Shown: one piece after another, positions 31,313-43,240 of the stretch
Numbering within the stretch: position 1 is the stretch's first letter
Layout: each line of letters starts with the position of its first letter
DNA from: Rhizopus arrhizus
Taxonomy: Eukaryota > Mucoromycota > Mucoromycetes > Mucorales > Rhizopodaceae
Assembly (NCBI GenBank): GCA_024220505.1
Contig: JAKZZE010000020.1
Location: forward strand, 62,001-126,000
Length of the DNA: 64,000 bases
Direction: 5' to 3'
Notes under the pieces: model-generated
Databases searched by the model: none
What the model was told of the DNA's origin: nothing
What the model saw: the letters and a program-made list of their open reading frames with translations, nothing else
Translations under genes and position numbers: made by a program

Positions 31313-33069
31313 ATGGGTAGAAAACCTATAACGACAAAAAGTAAAGTGATGAGTTTAGCAATGTCAAGTAAAGAAAGCGATGAGCAAGTGGTGGATGAAA
31401 CTATCTTTCAAGAATTATGTACTGCGGCAAAGGAAGGAGATATTGAAAAAGTAGAAAGTTTAGTGAATCATTTTAATGCACCTATTAATATTGTAGATGA
31501 ATGGCAATGTTCACCTCTTTATTGGGCTTGTAAATAATTACTGCTTAATTTATGATGATTGAAAATTATGATAGGTTTATGTGGTCATTATGCTGTTGTC
31601 AAATTTTTATTAGAAAATGGAGCACAGTGCGACAGGAATACATTTCAAGGGTAAAGGTGATTAGTAAGATTACAAGAGTACTAAATTTTTAAATAGTGAA
31701 AGATGCTTATATGGTGCATTAAACAGTGACATTAGAAACCTGTTGCTAAGTTACAAATTAACCAAAGCAATTGATGAAAATCAACCTTATTTACTATTTT
31801 TATCCAACTTGCTTGAAAATCACAATCATCATGATTTAACCTTTTTAACATTATTGGGTGATAAACAACATGAGTTTCATGTACACAAATTCATTTTAGC
31901 AGCAAGGTCTTCATTCTTTGCAAAAAATTTATTAAATCGTTGGAGAGGACAATCTTGTGTGAAGTTTCAAAAGAACATGATTCATCCAATCTCTTTGTTA
32001 TCCATCTTGCGATATATTTATACAGGCTATGTTGATCATGATTTGGATAAAGATATTGTAGAAAATATGGTTTTTGCTACCAAACACTTGGAACTCACAC
32101 ATTTACATCAATTACTTTTAAAACAAGAAGATGATAATGCCTTGAGATCACATACTAAACAAGAGATTACAATCTTACGTAATGATTTTGAACAATTTTA
32201 TAACGATTTAATCAAATTATCTATTGTTGCTCAACCCAATGACGATCATACATCTTGGAGGATGCTGTCCCGATGGTTAACGGATAAAAGTGACATGAAA
32301 CAACCCGATGCTTTATTTACCGATATTGCCCTCAGATTACACAATAACATCATCTTTCCATGTCACAAAGCTTATTTATGTCGGTCAGAATTCTTCAATA
32401 CGATGCTGAATGGTCCATTTGGTGAACAAGAGGCAGGTTGTGTTACTATTCGATATCCCGACCAAGATCTCGAATTGTCCTTGATTGAAGTATTTGACGT
32501 AGATGCTGATATCTTTGGTCTTTATGTATTACAATTTCTATATACAGACAAGTGCACAATTCCACCTGAGGATGCCTATGATGTTTTAATTGTAGCAGAC
32601 ATGTTATTAATAGATAGACTGAAAGCGATTGCAGCGATTGCAATTACCAATCAAGAAGAGCCAGTGGTTGATATTTATGAACTCATACAAACAGCAATTG
32701 AATTAGAAGTAGAAAGAGTAGAGCAGTATTGTATAAAGTATTTTGCTGATCATTTAGATGAATACATTAAACAACCTGAATTTTTAAATCTTATTAAAAT
32801 GAGTGCTCAATCTATAAAGAGAAGAGAAGAAACAGGTAATGAATTGGTAATGATGATTAATACTGACATCTTTATTAGATTCTATTCCATTTATTGATGA
32901 CTTAAGATACTTTTTAAGTAAAAAATATTTTATTGCCGATGAAGATTTAAATGAGTCAGGAAGAGTGAATGAAGAATATCAAGACACTTGGACAGAAATG
33001 GAATCCTTGTATAATCAAAAATTAGAAATATTGGATCAACTTTTAGAATCATTAGGTTTAGAAGCATAA
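31313..33069 (+). CDS. Ankyrin-repeat and BTB/POZ protein, ABTB1-like
   Basis: Four exons (31313-31529, 31575-31650, 31697-32835, 32879-33069) give 540 residues. Ankyrin repeats occupy about residues 22-97 (LCTAAKEGDIEKVESLV, WQCSPLYWAC, HYAVVKFLLENGA). BTB domain 1 begins at HHDLTFLTLLGDKQHEFHVH, and BTB domain 2 begins at DIALRLHNNIIFPCHKAYL with FDVDADIFGLYVLQFLY. The C-terminus is helical. The order ankyrin-BTB-BTB is that of human ABTB1/BPOZ. BTB proteins of this kind commonly act as Cullin-3 substrate adaptors; that role here is inference. Confidence 0.9.
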
Positions 33070-33499
33070 ACCTTGTTGAATGCATCAAGGAACCTATTTT
33101 AAATAAACCGCAAGATAGTTTCAGAATTATAACAAATGGTGCATCATAGCTTACTTTATTAAATAACAAGAAATCATGCCTGGGATAATTTCCAAAAGTA
33201 CCCAATCCTTTCTCTCATATCGTCATCCTTTGTCTTTTTTGATATGAATTTAATGTGACCAAAAGAAGAAACATGAGTCTATTGCTCTGTCGTTGATCAT
33301 ATAGACAGTAAAAAAGGCTTTTGATGTAGTAAGATGCCCTTTATTTTTATTTTCTAATGTTTTAGGCATAGAATGAAATAGACTTGATTATCTAATAAAG
33401 ATCCTATTCTATCTGTACACAATCCTTTTTTGTCCTTCAGGTAGCTAATGAAATGCTGATTTTGAGTTATAAAGTGTGAATTTTTTTTTTTATTAAATT

Positions 33500-33555
<56 letters not shown>

Positions 33556-34351
33556 TAAATATAACACACATCTTTTGTTGTAATTTTGTATTACATTAAG
33601 CTACTCCACACGGACAAATAATTCCTATTCAACTGTCACAGTCAAGTTTAAATGACGTGACAAAGTTTTAACATATAAAAAAAGAAACAATCGTGGTTTT
33701 ATACAATTCCGATGATAATGGTTACTATTCTCTTTTGATTGTCTTTCGGAGATTTATGCGAGAATTAACAGAATGCTATTTATCTATTTGTACATATTAA
33801 TCTGAATGACTTTATGATTTTTAGGTTATAAAGTGAAATACAAGCAACCTCTATCTTTAACGAATGAATACATTCAATGATTTAGATAAAGGCATAAAAC
33901 ATTTATTATTTTGCTTTTAAATAGAATGAAGAATATTTAATTGTTGGTGTGCTTCTTTTGAATTATTACGTGTTTAAGCAAAGATGTTGAAGCATCATAA
34001 ATAAAACAGGTGGTCAGATATTTTCAGTTTTGTTTATTCCTGTATCAGCCGTGATTTTTGTTTGCTCTCCAAAAAGAAAACCTTGCTCCGATATATAATG
34101 TGGGGTCTCCACTCTTTTTCATTCGAATGAATGATAGTGACTTATAATACCCTATCAATTCTTTTCTATAATTTTCCTTTTCTCTTTTTCTTTTTTTATT
34201 CTTCTTTCTGCTGTACCAGACCATAGACAGAAATCACCCCACATTGAAAAAAAAGGATCATGTGAAATTGACAGAAGGAGTTTAAATAAAGGGCTATAAT
34301 AAACCTGCTTAGACCGTGCCTTGTTTTTTTTTTTCATTTTTCTTATTCAAC
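33070..34351. other. Intergenic region with a long A-tract
   Basis: Contains a T-run and an A-run of about 50 bases (33481-33550). I see no gene, tRNA-like fold or mobile element. The last 20 bases are a T-rich leader directly before the IF1 start codon. Confidence 0.5.
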
Positions 34352-34663
34352 ATGTTTACAAAAACTATTCGAAAATCATTACCACTGTCTCGTTCAATCT
34401 ATAGGCGGTTTACTTCATATCAAACGGGAAGTGAAGGTGCTACTGCAAGCACTGGATCTTTTGGTCAAAAGGAAAAGGCGATTGAAAATCAATGGGCCCG
34501 TGCTCATGTAAAATAAAAACATAATTTATTTATCGATTTGCTTAACATGAATCTATAGGATGCAGATAAAATAAAGATGTTGCGAAAGGCATTATCAAAT
34601 CAAGAAAAGGCAACTGCTTCTTTAAAAAAAGATCTTGAAACTCTGGAAAAACGTAATTCATAA
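34352..34663 (+). CDS. Mitochondrial F1-ATPase inhibitor IF1
   Basis: Two exons (34352-34507, 34559-34663) give 86 residues. Residues 1-24 form a basic mitochondrial presequence (MFTKTIRKSLPLSRSIYRRF). The mature part has the IF1 core GSFGQKEKAIENQWARAHDA, followed by a coiled-coil helix (KIKMLRKALSNQEKATASLK). IF1 binds F1 at low matrix pH and blocks ATP hydrolysis by reversed ATP synthase. The length is typical. It converges with SUB2, 31 bases between stops. Confidence 0.92.
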
Positions 34664-34694
34664 TAAACAACTTCTTTATTAAAATATACACTGT

Positions 34695-36047
34695 TTAAGA
34701 AGTCATATAAGTATTGATGTCAATATCTTCTGGAAGTGGTGAAATGTTGACTTCGAATCTACTTTGAACGTCATTCAGCACTTCAGTATCATTTTCATCT
34801 GATACAAAGGTAATACCAAGACCTTTGGTACCAAAACGACCAGCACGACCCACTCTGTGTAAATAAGAATCAGCACCATCAGGCATGTCATAGTTAATGA
34901 CAATATTAACGCGTTCAATATCAATACCACGACCAAAGATATCAGTGGCAACCATAATACGCTTTTCGAATTCCTTGAATGATTTATATCTCTTAATACG
35001 TTCATCTTGAGTCATTTGAGAGTGAATACAAATACTAGGGAAATTACAATCCGACAAAATTCTATTCAATTCGTTTGCACGAGACACAGAGCGAACAAAA
35101 ATACAGACTTGGTTGAATTCAAGTGAATCCAAAAGGTCATTCAACTTGCGGTTCTTTTCTTTTTCTTCTAATTTAATATAAAATTGTTGAAGACCGTGAA
35201 GGGTCAATTTGGCTTCATCGTCTACATAGATTTCAAGAGGGTTCTGCATAAATCGTTTACAAACAGGTCGCATTTCTTTAGCTAATGTAGCTGAGAACAT
35301 CATCACTTGTTTATGATGAGGTGTAGAACGGAAAATATCTTGAACGTCACGACGCATATCTAATTGTTCCAACATCTTGTCACATTCATCCAATACAAAG
35401 TGTTTAATCGTACTAAGCGAAATATGTCTTTCACGCACCAAGGCCAAGACACGACCAGGTGTACCAACAAGGATATGTGGGCATTTGTTCTTGTCTTTTA
35501 AAATTTCAATATCCTTTGTGATAGGCACACCACCATAGAATACTTCAGTACGAATATCAGGTAGATATTTAGAGAAACGAGCATATTCATTCTTGATTTG
35601 GAAAGCTAATTCACGTGTATGACAAAGAACAACAACAGATACATCACCATCAATGGGTTCAATTTGTTGAAGGGTAGCCAATACGAATACAGCGGTCTTA
35701 CCCATACCAGACTTGGCTTGACAAAGCACATCCATACCAAGAATAGCTTGTGGAATACATTCTTGCTGAACTTGAAGATTGTCAAACAAAGATCATAAAA
35801 AGCACGACTTTTTACCTTCTGAAGGATGTTCAAAACCACAATCAACTATACTTCGTAAAAGTTCTGGCTTCAACAAGAAATCACGGAAGCCAGTAGAGTG
35901 AATACCAACATAAGAACCTTTCTTGTCCTTTTTATCCTCTTCTTCCCTAATTTCTTCTACTTTAGTTGAAACAGGCTTCTGATCAAGCGTATGTTCATCT
36001 TCTTCTTCATAATCAATAAGATCGTCAGCGTGATCAACAGAAGCCAT
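34695..36047 (-). CDS. SUB2: DEAD-box RNA helicase SUB2/UAP56
   Basis: Two exons (36047-35816, 35770-34695) give 435 residues. The N-terminus is acidic ([10 protein letters not shown]) and is followed by the Q-motif region [15 protein letters not shown] and GFEHPSE. Helicase motifs are AKSGMGKTA (Walker A), LDECDKML (the DECD variant diagnostic for Sub2/UAP56), FSATL, and the C-terminal [13 protein letters not shown]. It acts in spliceosome assembly and in mRNA export with TREX. The length matches yeast Sub2 (446) and human UAP56 (428). No lesion. Confidence 0.97.
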
Positions 36048-36205
36048 TCTTTCCTTTATACAAATTAACAGGCATTAATTAAACACGTTCTTTTTACTAC
36101 CTTTTTAATATAAATGAATGAAAAAAAAAAGTAGGGAGAAAGAGAAATCGACTCGAAATCAAATTGCATGACGTAGTAGGTCACATGAATATCGGAGTAC
36201 AATTT

Positions 36206-37247
36206 CTATGCTGAGGAACAGGCAGTTGGCGGATCGACACCTTGAGACCAAACAAAGGAACCTAGAATGACAAACACAAAACACTGAGCAATCACAATTG
36301 AACTTGATCCATAAATATAACTATCCAATAAGCTTAATGTATTCAATTCGACCTAAAATTCATTTTTAAATTTTATTAGTATTGCAAGTAAAATCGCTTA
36401 CCATAAATGTTGAAATAGTCGTCAAACATCCACAAAAACCATCTGCTAATGCTTGCAATATGTCACAGTTTATAACTGTTAGTGAAACAGCACCGGATTG
36501 AAGGAGAACAATAACAGATAATATAATAGTACCAATTATATTGGCAACAAAGGTTCCCATAAAAAACTTATCAAAGAATGATGCATTATAAAAAGACAAG
36601 ATCCATCGTAGTAATGCACCTGCAGGTGCAAATACACACGCTAGCGCTAGTTCTGTGCGAGTAAAGATCGCTGCCATCAAAACACCAATCCAAGAAAGTA
36701 ATCCTAAAAGAATAACTCCATAATCTTGACTATATAAATAACTCGTTGTGAAACCGCGAGGGGTGACTTTGATCTCGGGCACATTACATCTTTTGATTAG
36801 CAATTTTCCTACATGTTGACCAAACAAGAGACTTTGCCAAGACATTGCCATTGTCACCAAAAAGACAGACAGAGCAGCTAAGATATTTTTACCTCGAGTA
36901 TGAGGATGGGCATCATAATTGGCAAACTCCTTAAATATTTGTAATTGCCATGAAGAAAATGTTGTAATTGATCCACACAAACCAGTTGACAATGCAGCAT
37001 GTAAAGGATAATACCTTATTTACTCATAAATTTACGTACTTTTTCTTTTTGTTTTTTTTTACCACTTGAATAGTAATGGCTTGTTAATGACTACAATGCC
37101 CATTATAAAACACCCAACCCACTGAGCATAAACAAGACCAAAAACAGGAGAGCCAGGGTATGTTTCTAAGCGAGTCAAAGCAATTCTTACAAGTACACCA
37201 GCAATTGAAAAGGGTATTAATTGCTGCAATAACATATTTATTCTCAT
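36206..37247 (-). CDS. FEX1: Fluoride export protein FEX (CrcB family, two-repeat)
   Basis: Three exons (37247-37063, 37014-36402, 36352-36206) give 314 residues. Two CrcB-like halves are visible. The first has PVFGLVYAQWVGCFIMGIVV and GLCGSITTFSSWQLQIF; the second has FAPAGALLRWILS, FMGTFVANIIGTIIL and GFCGCLTTISTFM. The T-T-F/S-T-F motifs line the fluoride pore in this family. About nine hydrophobic segments fit a plasma-membrane channel that lets fluoride out of the cell. The start is the only ATG in phase before the first membrane segment. An 18-bp perfect palindrome lies about 156 bases upstream. Confidence 0.95.
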
Positions 37248-37402
37248 TGATAACCAGTATCTTGTTATTGCCGTCTATCATTGAATTGAATAAAAAAAAG
37301 TTTTTAAAATGTTTAAAAAATGAAACGCGGGTTTATAATTAAGAGATTTATACATCCAAAAAATAAAATAGATTGTAAAAATAGCTATAATACGCTACAG
37401 GT

Positions 37403-37420
37403 TAATACCAATTGGTATTA
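37403..37420. promoter_or_regulatory. 18-bp perfect palindrome upstream of FEX
   Basis: TAATACCAATTGGTATTA reads identically on both strands, 156 bases before the FEX start. It could be a dimeric regulator site; AT-richness makes chance possible. Confidence 0.3.
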
Positions 37421-37556
37421 TTTGTATAAGTAAATACAGTGCCTTTGTACATTATTTGGATTATTTTTTATGGATGAAAATTTTAACTCATCAAACAGTA
37501 TAAGGGTTGAGTGATGCAAGTGCATGAAACAGTGACTTATAAAAATACAAAAGATA

Positions 37557-37884
37557 TCAACGTGGATGATTGTAAGCAGATAGTTTCAATATTTCCTTCT
37601 GGATTTGATTGATGGCAATTTCGTCCAAGACAGGTGTCTGTTCAGCCAATTGTTGCCAGTGGGCTTTCCACATGAATAGGAAAACTGTAGCAAAAAAATT
37701 ATATATCGTAAACTTATCATGGTAATGTAAGGTGCAATACTTGGATAGTATACTTTAGTTGGATAATTGAATAAAATAAAACTTATCTTCTAGCAAAGTT
37801 GATCCTTACTTTTGGAAAATGAGGTAGGAAACCCAGTATAATGAGCACAGTATACATTGTCACTTGGGAAAATTGAATGTCCAT
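37557..37884 (-). CDS. Possible small two-helix membrane protein
   Basis: Two exons fit (37884-37810, 37739-37557): GTAAGG donor, AAG acceptor, phase kept, 85 residues. Exon 1 is a hydrophobic helix (MYTVLIILGFLPHF). Exon 2 begins with another (YNFFATVFLFMWKAHW) and ends in an amphipathic tail (VLDEIAINQIQKEILKLSAY). I do not recognise it. The intron choice is uncertain and an upstream exon cannot be excluded. Confidence 0.3.
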
Positions 37885-38096
37885 TACTAAAAGATAAATT
37901 TCACTTTGCCAAAAATAATTGTCTCAAAGTAAGATCTATTTGTTTATTTATGCCAAGAAAATTGATCTTTTTGAATAGGGAAAATGTTATAATAGGTTAA
38001 AGCAAATTAGCTAGAAAAATGATATAAACTTCTTCAGATTTTAAAACCGATTAGCTTCTTTTCATTTTTGTTTCAAAGCTTTGCAACGACAAATAC

Positions 38097-38099
<3 letters not shown>

Positions 38100-38128
<29 letters not shown>

Positions 38129-39290
38129 GATGGGCAGAAAAATGTCTACAACGGACAAGGAATAAAAGCTTTTGACCTTATGGAGGATATTCTAACGCAG
38201 ATCACAGCTCCTAATATTATCCTAGAAACTATTACCTCTCAAAGCTCCTATTTAGAAGCTCGCAAGTCTATTGAAGAAAAAATTGAGAAGAAAAGCAATG
38301 ATATAACCAAAAGCTGTTACCAAACCAAAATCAAAGCGGGCTACTTACAATAATTATAACGATAAGACAGGAGAGGTGTTTATAGATCGAATGTTAGAAG
38401 GTGCTGAGGAAGAAGAAGAATAGTCTGATTTGCAAAGGAGGTTGGCATTGAATCTCGTACTGCTCGACGATGATGGGAGCATTACCGAAGAAACAAATGA
38501 AGTGCCATATAAACTTTTAGAAAAGAACGCTGGTCGTAAACGCTCCTTCACATTTGAACACGAGTAATGCATTCGAAATCTACTTGACAAGGATCATCAG
38601 CTTTACATTTAAGGTATTATTGATAGTTTGTGTAAACAGTTTATGTGCTTTTCTATCTTTAAGATGCAACTTAATAATCACTTGAGGAACAACATGCTAA
38701 CGACAATCAAAAAAGCCTACATTTGAACCCAAATTTAGAAACTCTGCTGGCAATTTACAAACAAGATACGAATGATTCATGGAATGGAAAGACTCTGATT
38801 TAGATTTCACAAAAAAAAAAAACTGTATTTTTATTGACGAAGCTGGATTTCATACTAATTTGAGGAATGATTGGGCAAGATCTGGCATTGGAACACTTGC
38901 TATAGTCAAAACACCAAAAACTAAAGCCCCATTACATACAATCATTGGTGCTACATACGTATCTAAAGGAACAACAATCGCACACTTTATCAAATTCATT
39001 AATGGTCTGCTTGATATCATGAATTTTAATGAAAACTTAAAGACAAGTTACTTGGTGATAGATAATTGCACTATCTATAAATCAAAACCGATGATCAAGA
39101 AGATTGAAAGTCGTGGTTTTATGGCAATGTATCTGTCCCTATATTCACCCAAATTAAATCCAATTGAACAATTCTGAGCAATCGTTAAAGGAAGATTGAA
39201 GCATCGCAGGTTGTTAACTGAGGAGGCTTGTAATGAAATACCTGCTGAAAATTTGTTAAATTTCGCTAGCCATACTTGACGATAAACCAT
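38100..39290 (+). pseudogene. Decayed DDE (IS630/Tc1-like) transposase
   Basis: The best part is 38779-39270: MEWKDSDLDFTKKKNCIFID with EAGF (first Asp), YLVIDNCTIY (second Asp) and SPKLNPIEQF (Glu). A TGA at 39175-39177 replaces the Trp expected after EQF, and the frame continues AIVKGRLKHRRLLTEEA. Further upstream, in other phases, are ITEETNEVPYKLLEKNAGRK (about 38470) and FEPKFRNSAGNLQTRY (about 38730), which look like the N-terminal half after frameshifts. It is a DDE element family different from the intact Tc1 copy at 11781. No inverted repeats were found. Confidence 0.7.
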
Positions 39291-39559
39291 TCATTGTTGT
39301 AATAAAACCCATTCTAAATATTTTAGTTATCTAAACAAACATTCATTGGCATAATGAGTATTAAGCACTCGCCTGCTTAAGTCAATCTATTCGATTATTT
39401 GCAAAGATAGCTTTTATTTACAATAGATTGACCGATGCACTTAGAAGTTTCAGATTCGACAAAAAAAGTTTATGATTTTGGGGATATTTCACTCAAATTA
39501 CCTATGTTCTGTTACACTGTCCGAGCTACAAACAATGCTCACAACATATAAATGCGCTT

Positions 39560-40960
39560 ATTATTGATCAGTTACGTACTTGAAAGAGATAGAGAATGCC
39601 ATTTTTTTTTGGGATACTAACTTCTCAAAAAAGATTCTGTTGTCTATTTTCAAAATAGTGTTATTAGTAGATAGAATCTTGAAAAAAAAAAAGAAGACCT
39701 TACCATAAAATCTCATGCCAAATTTTTTTTTTGGCATGAGAAGGATACGCATCCATTACATTGATCATCATGCTGTAAAGTTTTATGATATCGCGTCGTT
39801 CTTTCTCTACAGCAGTAGCGTCATTTGCTCCACCAGAAAATTCAATAAAGACTGGGGATATTCTACAATCATCCCATTTTGTTTTACTCGAAGCATAATA
39901 TTCTCTTTCAAGCCATCCCAATTCAATAACATCATTGTCAGCTAGGAGCAACTGATTAATAATTAAGATCCTTGTATATGCAGCTGCAGTTCTTTCAAGA
40001 GTCTTGTTATTCAAAGGATTATTTGGCGACTCCATCAAATTCAAGCTAGATATTGTGTTAATAACTTAAATAGCAACGTGAAATAGTGTATTAATAGGTT
40101 TCTTACAAATGCTTCACAGTGTTTTCAATAAATCCAGCATCATAATTAACAATTGAATCATGGTCTTGCTTGTATTCATGCTTGTACAAAGTGTTTCTTA
40201 GAGTTCTTCAGGAGAGATTTTTAGTTGACTTAATAGCTTCAATAAGCCCACTTGCAGCTTCTGTAATTTCTGCCTCCTCAACGTTGACCAATAAAATAAT
40301 GTTATTGTACTCATCTTTTGTTGCATAGGCTTTCAATGTTTCTTGTACAGATTCTGATGACAGATCGACAATATTCAATTGACCAGCTCTAGTAATTTTA
40401 TATGTAAAAATTCAATTAGAATATTAATCAGTAATAAAAACATGACTACGATTTACTGGTCAGACGCTAAATTAATGGCTTGAGATAGCGTTTTTATTAT
40501 TCCATCATTCTCATCGTTGGATGCGTCAGAAGATGATTGAGAGGAGCCAAAAATCTAATTATATAATGATGTTAATATTAAAGAAATAGTGGGCGCTTGT
40601 TATTATTTCTTTCATCTTTTGCTTTTTCTATAACATTTTGATTTATAAGTTTCTGTATGGAAGACGTTGTGGTACGAGATTCATTATTAATATCCGCTTT
40701 CAAATCTTGGTTCTTACGGTTCTCCCAATACTCTGTGTATTCCTTTCCAAAGTCAGGACTTTTAATATGTTGATACTATGATATAAAAAAAGGAGGTTAA
40801 TAGTTAAAAATAAGTTTATAATTTAGTATATACATACATTAAAAGTAATTTCAGCAGTACGAGCAGCATGAGCCACTTTGTTGCTTTGCTTTTTTGAAGA
40901 GTCAAAAGTAAATCCTTGTAATTAATATCTGTAGCTTCTTAAAGCTGTAATATTGGGGTT
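39560..40960 (-). pseudogene. Decayed gene of a repeat-associated family with an FIEFSGG motif
   Basis: Minus-strand exon-like pieces in order: FTFDSSKKQSNKVAHAARTA (about 40900); an N/D/S-rich stretch (about 40550-40750); TLYKHEYKQDHDSIVNYDAG (about 40150); the longest piece, from 40044, with LGWLEREYYASSKTKWDD, ISPVFIEFSGGANDATAVEK and IIKLYSMM; then FYGKVFFFFFKILSTNNTIL in a shifted phase (about 39700). A 10-A run inside a hairpin at 39711-39741 marks the frameshift. The conserved (V)FIEFSGG...K pattern could be a PD-(D/E)XK-like nuclease core; this is inference. I recall similar dispersed families from Mucorales genomes. Confidence 0.5.
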
Positions 40961-41654
40961 GTTTGTGGTCGATTAAAGTTGAAAATAAAGTGGACATAGG
41001 TAACTTGATAATTGATGAGTCTCTTGAGCCTCTTTATTAAGTGAAGACGGAAGAAAGGGTCCATTAAATAAAAACTACGTCTTATTTTATGAAATTGACA
41101 ACCTTAAAGCCAGAGTTGAACAAGTCAAATGACTAAAATTGCTAGTATGTACTGATGACTATATAACACATAGTATTACATAAAGATAGTTTTAAATTAT
41201 ACAGCATGGAGACCTTGAGTAATCTCACGCAACATTTAATTATTTAATAAGAAAAATACGACAAAAGGTGATGTTAATCATACAATGATATATTATTAAT
41301 TTAGCTCATGTGTTAATCACTAACTTTTCTGGATATTTTGTTTAACTCATCGCTCGTATCTGTGGAGCTATCAAAACTAAAAAAAATGTACAAGCATTTT
41401 TTATCCAAAAACTTTTGACATGTGGACCACCGCCTAATTATGCCAGTTGAGAATTGCTGGTGGGATTAGTCAATTCAATTATTCCACTTTTTGACAAGCT
41501 AAAAAGGGATAAGTTGACGAGTAAGTGGAATATAGATTTATCCAATTTCTTACGTATACTTACTAGGTATAATCAGTCGGAGTAATAATTTCAGTTGCTA
41601 TAAAAAAATATAAAATCCTTTTTAGTATTCTCTTTTCTTCTTTGCTTTATTAAA
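40961..41654. other. Intergenic region
   Basis: AT-rich with no recognised coding frame or repeat. The last 80 bases hold a T/C-rich leader to the next start. Confidence 0.4.
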
Positions 41655-42308
41655 ATGAATGAAAAATACGTTATTAGAGAAGCTAAAGATGAAGATGTGT
41701 CCCAAATACATGAAATATTTAATGAACGTATCGTCAACTCAACTTGTATATTTGTATATGACACAGTATCCATTGAAAACAGATCTGCTTGGTTTCATGA
41801 CTTGAAATCAAAAGGTTATCCTGTCATTGTAGCTGCAGAAAAAGAATCCGACAAAGCCATTGCTTATGCTTGTCTCGGTCAATTCAGACCCCATCCTGCT
41901 TATGTTTTGTAAGAATATCGAAGAAAGATTTTTCTTAAAAGCTCATACATAATTGATGATTATACTAGAACAACCGAGATTTCACTTTATATTCATCAAG
42001 AACATCAACGTAGAGGATTAGGGGCACTTTTGCTTCAGGAAATGTTACGAATTGGCAGAGAAATGAATTTCCGTAGTATTATTGCAGGTATTACAGCCGA
42101 GAATGAAGGATCAGTTGTGTTATTTTCAAAGTTCAAGTTTCAGAATATGGGTCTCGCTCATGATGTAGGCTATAAATTCGGTAGATTTTTGGACGTTGTG
42201 TTTATGGAATATTTGACAGATGCTCAAGTCACATTAAAGGAGGGCGAACATCCTTCTTTTAGGCGATTCCCTCGAGGTCAATATGTTTACGGACAAAGTT
42301 TATTTTAA
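41655..42308 (+). CDS. GNAT acetyltransferase, phosphinothricin-type
   Basis: Two exons (41655-41908, 41969-42308) give 197 residues. The opening YVIREAKDEDVSQIHEIFNE and later AYACLGQFRPHPAY are followed by the acetyl-CoA loop QEHQRRGLGALLL (Q/R-x-x-G-x-G/A). The motif IIAGITAENEGSVVLFSKFKF is typical of the PAT/MddA branch (aminoacyl and phosphinothricin N-acetyltransferases). The usual substrate is the alpha-amino group of a small amino-acid analogue; the actual substrate here is unknown. No targeting signal. It converges with the AIG1-type GTPase, whose stop directly abuts this one. Confidence 0.88.
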
Positions 42309-43240
42309 TTATTGCATTTGACAGGCATTGGAGACAGAAGACCAAGCATCCTTAATACTATCAGCAATAAAATTGGATTTTTGCTCTTCATTGGGAATAT
42401 TCATGATTTGTCTCAACCAATTACAAGTGAATCTTTTACCACTGTTTCTTGATTCGCACATGCCAACTGCAAAATATAATTCACGTATGTGTCTTTGCGT
42501 ATAACTACTGACTTTTACGTTTTGAGTGGATGTGAAAATAACTGAAGGTTGAAAACTTTTTGGTAGCTTATAGATTCTTCTAATTTCTGCAACAAATCCA
42601 TCTATCAACAATAGCATTTAATGTTTGCTACTCATTGTTTTATTTATTTAACTTACCATCACTTGCTGTAACAGCATCCATATTATCCTCTAAATCATCA
42701 CGAAATTCTTCATCAACATGTGTAAAAACGATGATAACAAAATTCCAAAATTCTTTTCCAAGTAATTGATGAAATAAAATAAGCATATTTTGGGTATATG
42801 CATCTAATCTATTAATAACAGATTATTATTATTGTATAATGTTATATTATAATACCTTATATCGTTTATATTAAATACCAAGAAAAATGCGCTTACTCCA
42901 TATTGAAGAGACTTGAAATACTTAGTCATTTCAATAATCACTTGACGATCATGAACATTGGAATCTATTAAGCCTGGTGTATCAATCAAATGACAATACT
43001 GTAAAGAGGATGCAAATTTCCATTCCTTTGTTATCCCTTGAACTTGTTGTGTAGTAAGCTTATAAAGGGTTAAAAAAAAATAAGGGGTAAAATGATAATA
43101 GTATACTTTACTTCTACTCCATTTCCAGTTTCAAATGTATATTCACCACTAATTGCATTTAATAAACTTGACTTTCCTGTACCAATAGCACCCAAAGCAG
43201 AAACAACGTATGTTTCTTTATCTTCTTCTATTGCCAACAT
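42309..43240 (-). CDS. AIG1/IMAP-type GTPase
   Basis: Four exons (43240-43112, 43058-42856, 42808-42657, 42601-42309) give 258 residues. The P-loop is GAIGTGKSSLLN (residues 17-28), then LTTQQVQGITKEW as switch region, the DxxG box IDTPGLID, and a G4-like THVDEE. The hydrophobic AFFLVFNIND motif is typical of the AIG1 family. The C-terminus is a helical, Cys-containing segment without a membrane anchor. AIG1/GIMAP GTPases oligomerise on membranes in plants and vertebrates; fungal roles are not established. The stop codon is immediately next to that of the GNAT gene on the other strand. Confidence 0.88.
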
